13,297 bases of DNA from Cochliopodium minus. Taxonomy: Eukaryota > Discosea > Himatismenida > Cochliopodiidae. Each line of letters starts with the position of its first letter. Position 1 is the stretch's first letter. Positions 9,601 to 13,297 of this stretch are shown piece by piece. The DNA lies in the NCBI GenBank assembly GCA_024220525.1, contig JAMYWO010000567.1, positions 4,083 through 17,379 on the forward strand, given 5' to 3'. The notes under the pieces were generated by a model, which had not been told where the DNA came from, did no database searches, and saw only the letters and a list, made by a program, of their open reading frames with translations. The translations under genes were made by a program, and so were the position numbers.

Positions 9601-11060
9601 AAAAAATAGAAAATAATTACAAAAATAATATAATGGTCAACAACAAAAAATTCATCAAAAATAAAAACAGCAACAACAACAAAAACAATAAAAACAACAG
9701 TAACAATTATCAAAAAAGAATCGAAAACAAAACGTTGAGTCCCTTCAAAGAAAATAACAGCGGAGACGTTTCTTTCCAATCAGATTCTTCTCAAGAAGAC
9801 AACAACAGCAAAAATTCTTTTTTGTCCCCTGAAGAGACCTTCACCCTCAAAAGAAGATTCTCCTCTCCCTCCCCCAAAAAAACCACCGACTATCACATCA
9901 ACCAACATTCTAATCACGACAGCGGAAATAATTCACACAACATTTTTGAAGATTCTTTGAATGAAATATCTCCTATCAAAAATAAAAATAAAAATTCAAG
10001 TTTTTTTTTCCGCAATGAAAATGAAAATGAGAATAATAAAAATGATAATATCAATGATGATACGTTTTCTAAACACAACAAAAATTTTTCTTTAAACAAA
10101 AATTCCTCAAAAGAAATTTCCTCATTTAATGACACTTCCTCTTCAAAGGATGTTTCTTCCTGTCAAGAATTTTCTTTGTCGAACAGTAAGAATAATTCTT
10201 CTTTTTCTTCTTCTTCGGACAATTCCTTTCAGAGAAGGCTGGACGACACGTTTGTGATAGAGGAGACCGTGATAAAAAGCAAACTCTTTGATTTCTCAAA
10301 TTCCAAAAAAACTAATCCTCTCCGAGATTTATTTTCCAAGAAAAATTTTTTTGATAAGAATTTTAATAATAACCACAATAATAATTTCTTTAATGATACA
10401 AACAAAAACGATCTTAGTTTTGAAAAAAGTAGCAGTGACGAAAATAAAAATAATGTGAATAATGACAACAAACAAACCAACAGCATCAGTGATGAAATAG
10501 AAGAAAAATTGGCCTCCTTTGAAAAAAAAAAAGAAGAAAAAAATAAAGATATCGCCACAATCGACATCCCCAAATCAAACCCTTTGCTACAATTTGTCAA
10601 TAAAAAAAACATGGAATCTTCCCCCTTCTCCCCTTCTTTCGTCTCTCCCTTTCTCGAAATCTCTGTCAACAACTCCTCCGCCAAAAGATACACCCTCGAC
10701 TCCTTCTCCGCCAAACAAAAAAACTCCAAAAAGACAAAGCTCAACTACAAAAATGATCACAAACAAGAGACAGAGAAAGAGAAATTGAAAGATGATAACT
10801 TTATTTTTTCTTCTCCTCATCACAAAGAATGTCTTGGTGTATCTAAGAATTTTTCTAGCGACAATGTGAATAACAATATCCGCCTTTCTCATCCTCCCAA
10901 TCGCAAGTCTGAACAGTTTGGGAAAACTTCTCCGTTTTTCAGCAGCCCTTCGGTTGGTGACAATAGAGATAGAAACTCTCCCAATTTTGGTGATGAAAAG
11001 AATTCTTTATTGCCAAAGTTTTCAAGAAGAAACAAGATAAATAATATCATTTATAATTAA
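6653..11060 (+). CDS. EXO1: Exonuclease 1 (Rad2/FEN1-family 5'-3' exonuclease)
   Basis: Five exons, 6653-6831, 7126-7360, 7624-7905, 8441-8716 and 9093-11060, give 979 aa with consistent phases. The Rad2 nuclease domain fills residues 1 to about 350: MGINGLL start, then the metal-binding acidic residues D36 (VAVDIS), D84 (IVFDGC), E156 and D158 (YEADAQLAY), D177 and D179 (TEDSDLL) and D233 (GC-DY). Each fits a known human EXO1 ligand. RYVDFCLKYM and the helix-hairpin region IHRIGIKKAYKLI also match the family, as does LGPHLSHEMAFNIASG. The tail of about 600 residues is Asn/Ser/Lys-rich, with a textbook PCNA-interacting box QKTIDQFF at 405-412 (9333-9356). The expected role is nuclear 5'-3' resection in mismatch repair, recombination and telomere processing. 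A clear MLH1-binding motif was not found. Intron 3 carries a MITE-like insertion. Confidence 0.96.
8233..8318 (+). mobile_element. MITE-like element copy A, in EXO1 intron 3
   Basis: An 86-bp element with terminal inverted repeats: TAGACATGTCCAAAA at the left and, read from the right end, TAGAGATGTTCAAAA (13 of 15 match). It is directly flanked by the 7-bp repeat CATAATT at 8226-8232 and 8319-8325, a likely target-site duplication. It has no coding capacity. A second, inverted copy lies at 12823-12903. The TAGAG terminus fits the loose hAT terminal pattern, but hAT duplications are usually 8 bp, so the superfamily is uncertain. Confidence 0.72.
8785..8865 (+). repeat. Short direct repeat in EXO1 intron 4
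   Basis: The motif ATTAATATAAAAAA followed by 13-14 T and then ATTTT occurs at 8785-8816 and again at 8833-8865, 48 bp apart. It looks like a local duplication in low-complexity intron DNA, with no visible function. Confidence 0.5.
9385..9720 (+). repeat. Asn-codon microsatellite in the EXO1 tail
   Basis: AAT- and AAC-rich trinucleotide tract within the last EXO1 exon, encoding runs such as NNNNNNNHNDNNK. The first part (to about 9530) is mostly AAT with AAA/TTA; the later part (9650-9710) is mostly AAC, showing two phases of repeat growth. It encodes disordered, hydrophilic sequence after the PIP box. Length polymorphism between strains is expected. Confidence 0.75.
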
Positions 11061-11172
11061 AAAAATTAAATTTTAATATTTATTAATCATTTTTTTTTTG
11101 TTCAAAACAATTTATTGAAATTTTTTAAAGTACAAAAAGACTTTGATCTTCAAAAATTTTTTTTTTTTTTTT
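11061..11172. other. Convergent 3' intergenic spacer
   Basis: 112 bp between the EXO1 stop and the stop of the minus-strand gene. It is T-rich, with a long T run just before 11173. It must hold both 3' ends, so the 3' UTRs are short or overlap. No other element was seen. Confidence 0.5.
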
Positions 11173-11883
11173 TCATAATTGAAGAAAGTTATCTGGCTTG
11201 ATATTCTTTAATTCTGCCAATACTGCACGGATAGCGAGGGTTCCTGCCTTTAATTGGGAGATATTGGATAATTCTCTTTTACCAAGTACCCATGATAATT
11301 GTTTTACTTTTGATATTATTTTCCATAATGCTTGATCCATTTTAATTCTGTGAAAATAAAATAAATTTCATTCAGAATATTAAATTCTTTATTTACTTTA
11401 TTTAAAGAATAATTAACCATTAAATTGAGATGTATTTGAATGATACGTGTATATAAAAGAATATTTATACCTGAATTCAATCACTGTTTGTTCCACATTT
11501 TTATGTAATCTTGGATTGAAACTATCTTTAGTTTCGATGGGATATTTATTCAAGATTTGCAAGCAATTCACAACGATATAACATCTGCTTCTCACTTCTT
11601 TTATATCTTCAAGAGTAACACAATTTTGGAAAATCATATTCAAGTGAGTAAGCTTCCCTAAAGAAGCAATATCATTGAATTTAAATTTGAAAATAATGTA
11701 GAATTGAGTTTAATTTAATTACATACTGCCTTCTTTGCTCCTTCAACTGAAACTTTCCTTATATTTGTTGATTTGTCAATATTTTTTTTATTTAAAGTTG
11801 AGAATTGTATACCTCAATTTATCTTCAGCATTAACATTACCACCACTTTGAGTATTTTGGTTTGTACTCTTATTTTGGCTCAT
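11173..11883 (-). CDS. Hypothetical 155-aa helical protein, 4 exons
   Basis: Exons in transcript order, 11883-11813, 11757-11723, 11657-11471 and 11347-11173, total 468 nt with consistent phases (2, 1, 0-equivalent joins checked codon by codon). The first 23 residues are Asn/Gln/Ser-rich (MSQNKSTNQNTQSGG). The rest looks all-helical and amphipathic: RKVSVEGAKKAVWKLTHLN, then CVTLEDIKEVRSRCYIVV, NPRLHKNVEQTVIEFRIKM, ALWKIISKVKQLSWVLGK and AGTLAIRAVLAELKNI. There is no signal peptide, membrane helix or metal motif. I do not recognise the family. Size and helix pattern would suit a subunit of a multi-protein assembly, but that is only a guess. The second donor is read as GTAATT (11722), because using the nearby GTATGT four bases earlier leads to a stop. 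The start ATG follows a long A-rich leader. Confidence 0.75.
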
Positions 11884-12138
11884 TTTTTTTTTTTTTTTTA
11901 TATTTTTTTTTGAAAGTGCTATTTGCCATACTAAATCTTTGCATACCTTTCTATGGTGAATATAAAAAGTTTATTCAATCTCATAAAAGATAATTTATAA
12001 ATATTAAAGAACAATTTCAAATTTCCTTCTATATTTCACCTTTAATTGGAATATGTTTCAGATGTAAATGTTGCCGAAAAAAAAAACAATTTTTCTTTCA
12101 AAATTATTTATTATTTAAAACATTCATTCAATCATGAT
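11884..12138. promoter_or_regulatory. Upstream region of the helical-protein gene
   Basis: 255 bp between two tandem minus-strand genes. On the minus strand it ends in long A runs interrupted by TAT right before the ATG (11884-11912), an A-rich leader like those before other starts here. The sequence GTATGC follows AGAAAG near 11945-11950 on minus and might be a leader intron donor. No defined promoter motif could be identified. Confidence 0.3.
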
Positions 12139-12586
12139 TTAAATCATAGGGTTTCTACAGAATTGACATACTGATAAACTTCCCAATACAACTAAATAAA
12201 TATATTTGAAATAAAAAAATTAATATTAATATTGAGTTTTAACAATATATAAAAAGAATATTGTATCTTCTTATTGCTTGATTTCATACCTTGATTTAAT
12301 TGTCTACAATAATTACATTGAAGTTGTTGGAGACTTGGCCCATTGATGATTGGTGGTCCATAAGGACTTGGAGAAATACCCATAGGAGGACCATATGGTA
12401 TTTGCTTTTGGGTGTTATAAAAATTGTTATTATTGTTGGGTTTAAAAGGATTATCAAAAAAAAATTTCTTTTTACAGTATTAATGGATTGAGGATATGGA
12501 TTATGCATTGGCATTGGCATTGGATTTCCATATGGTGTTGGTTGAGGTCCATAGGGACTATTGGGATGATTGAAATAAGGATTCAT
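12139..12586 (-). CDS. Small Pro/Tyr/Gly-rich protein with LSD1-type zinc finger
   Basis: Three exons, 12586-12476, 12404-12290 and 12191-12139, give 279 nt, 92 aa. Residues 1 to about 62 are a low-complexity Pro/Tyr/Gly/Met region with repeated PYGP-type units (NSPYGPQPTPYGNPM, IPYGPPMGISPSPYGPP). The C-terminus has four cysteines in the pattern CNYCRQ...GSLSVCQFC: C-x2-C-x13-C-x2-C. It aligns with the plant LSD1 finger (CxxCRxxL...G...V.CxxC) with one residue fewer before the third Cys. The finger is split by the last intron, so only the spliced product has all four ligands. LSD1 fingers occur in plant cell-death regulators and in metacaspase prodomains, but no caspase domain follows here; the stop comes eight residues after the last cysteine pair begins. 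It may bind protein or nucleic acid; function unknown. Confidence 0.78.
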
Positions 12587-12822
12587 TTTTCTATTGTTTT
12601 AGATATATAACTGAAAAGAGATAGGAATATGTTAATGTTTTTTCCAAAATTTTATGAGGGATTAAAGAATTTTTACCTTTTTTTTTATTTAATTGTAATC
12701 TTGGGCAAATTTCTTGGAGAAATGTAAATATATAATTATTTTTACCTAATCTTCAAAATTAAATGAAGATGATATCTTGCCTAAATTTTGAATAAAAGTC
12801 TAATTATTAGACTATAAAAAAA

Positions 12823-12903
12823 TAGAGATGTTCAAAACTTTACAACAGTTCAAAATTTGTTAGTTATAAATTAGAATTCTCTAACAAATTTTGGACATGT
12901 CAA
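12823..12903 (-). mobile_element. MITE-like element copy B
   Basis: About 81 bp, in inverse orientation to copy A in EXO1. Over 51 bases (12823-12873 against 8318-8268) the two agree at 49. The other end also matches (GACATGTCCAAAATTT), and the middle differs. It contains an exact 13-nt inverted repeat, CAAAATTTGTTAG at 12851-12863 and CTAACAAATTTTG at 12881-12893, which could fold as a hairpin with a 17-nt loop. The right terminus has lost the outer TA, and the flanks are A runs, so no target duplication can be read. Confidence 0.68.
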
Positions 12904-12996
12904 ATAAAAAAAAAATTAATTGTTATATATTTTATTCACTGAAAAAGAAAAATGATAAAAATTGATCTCAATGATCAAAAAAAAAAACTTTCAAAG

Positions 12997-13058
12997 CAGA
13001 TTTTAACAAAGAGTTTCATAAATTAATCTCTATCTTTTCAGATTTTAACAAAGAGTTT
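12997..13058. repeat. 20-nt direct repeat
   Basis: CAGATTTTAACAAAGAGTTT occurs exactly at 12997-13016 and 13039-13058, 42 bp apart. The intervening sequence is not repeated. It is non-coding on both strands as far as I can see. Confidence 0.65.
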
Positions 13059-13297
13059 TAAAAATTTTTGCTTACAACAGAGCAAATTTATTTCATTTAA
13101 AGAAAGGAATTTTGAAGAATAATTTGACCGAAATTTACTTCATTGGGAATATTTATAAACTTCCTATTTGAAAATGTTCTTTATCACTAAATTGAAAGTG
13201 ATAAATTAAATAAAATATTGATAGAGTAGAAAAATCCAATTTAGGACAAAAAAATCATTATTTGGAATACACCACATTTAGGAAGAAATTTGAACAA

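Larger units (their letters stand above)
12587..13297. other. Right-end non-coding region
   Basis: 711 bp without a gene that I can support. The part nearest the zinc-finger gene may be its 5' leader: on the minus strand AAAAAG|GTAAAA (donor at 12676) and CTTTTCAG (acceptor at 12611) bound a possible 66-nt leader intron, leaving 24 nt before the ATG. Farther right are MITE copy B and a 20-nt direct repeat. The rest is AT-rich sequence with no open frame of note on either strand. Confidence 0.4.

Noticed and set aside
10294-10360. MLH1-interacting motif in EXO1 (KSKLF or SKKNFF-like strings)
   Set aside because: The strings only loosely resemble the yeast motif, and in a tail this rich in Lys, Ser and Phe they are expected by chance.
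10229-10744. 171-codon minus-strand open frame opposite the EXO1 tail, with hydrophobic segments
   Set aside because: It is the reverse of Ser/Lys/Asn-rich codons, which read as Leu/Phe/Val on the other strand. The EXO1 frame is continuous and carries the family features.
1-13297. tRNA, rRNA, CRISPR array or bacterial operon features
   Set aside because: No cloverleaf, rRNA-like block, spaced repeat array or Shine-Dalgarno-led gene cluster was seen; the intron structure is eukaryotic throughout.

Overview
The window is nuclear DNA from a very AT-rich, intron-dense protist. GT-AG introns are everywhere and are T-rich on the sense strand, there are long asparagine tracts, and the gene set is eukaryotic (EXO1 with a PCNA box, a GPI-type surface superoxide dismutase, an ankyrin protein, an LSD1-type zinc finger). 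The style is that of amoebae: a two-domain GPI-anchored SOD is known from Dictyostelium (SodC). The species cannot be named from the sequence, and the many introns and microexons are unlike Dictyostelium itself. No prokaryotic, plasmid or viral gene was seen.

Layout. Minus strand 124-2913: a 15-exon ankyrin-repeat gene of about 451 codons, containing exons of 6, 9, 9 and 13 nt. Between 2914 and 3258 lies a divergent intergenic region with coding-like islands on both strands. Plus strand 3259-6363: a secreted, probably GPI-anchored protein with two Cu/Zn superoxide dismutase domains; domain 1 is intact, while domain 2 carries several frame disruptions although its conserved residues and the downstream anchor exon are intact. 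Plus strand 6653-11060: exonuclease 1 in 5 exons (979 aa), with the whole nuclease domain, a PIP box and a long Asn/Ser/Lys-rich tail. Convergent minus strand 11173-11883: a 155-aa helical protein that I do not recognise (4 exons). Minus strand 12139-12586: a 92-aa Pro/Tyr/Gly-rich protein ending in an LSD1-type zinc finger (3 exons). The right end is non-coding, with a transposon relic and a short direct repeat.

An 81-86 bp MITE-like repeat occurs twice in opposite orientation, once inside EXO1 intron 3, where it is flanked by a 7-bp target duplication, and once near the right end. The genes do not form an evident pathway. What they share is their intron style: donors are GTAAAA-like and almost never have G at +5, acceptors end in (T/A)AG, many introns are phase 1, and introns are T-rich on the sense strand.

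All exon models were made by eye from reading frame, GT-AG ends, phase and family fit. None has transcript support here.
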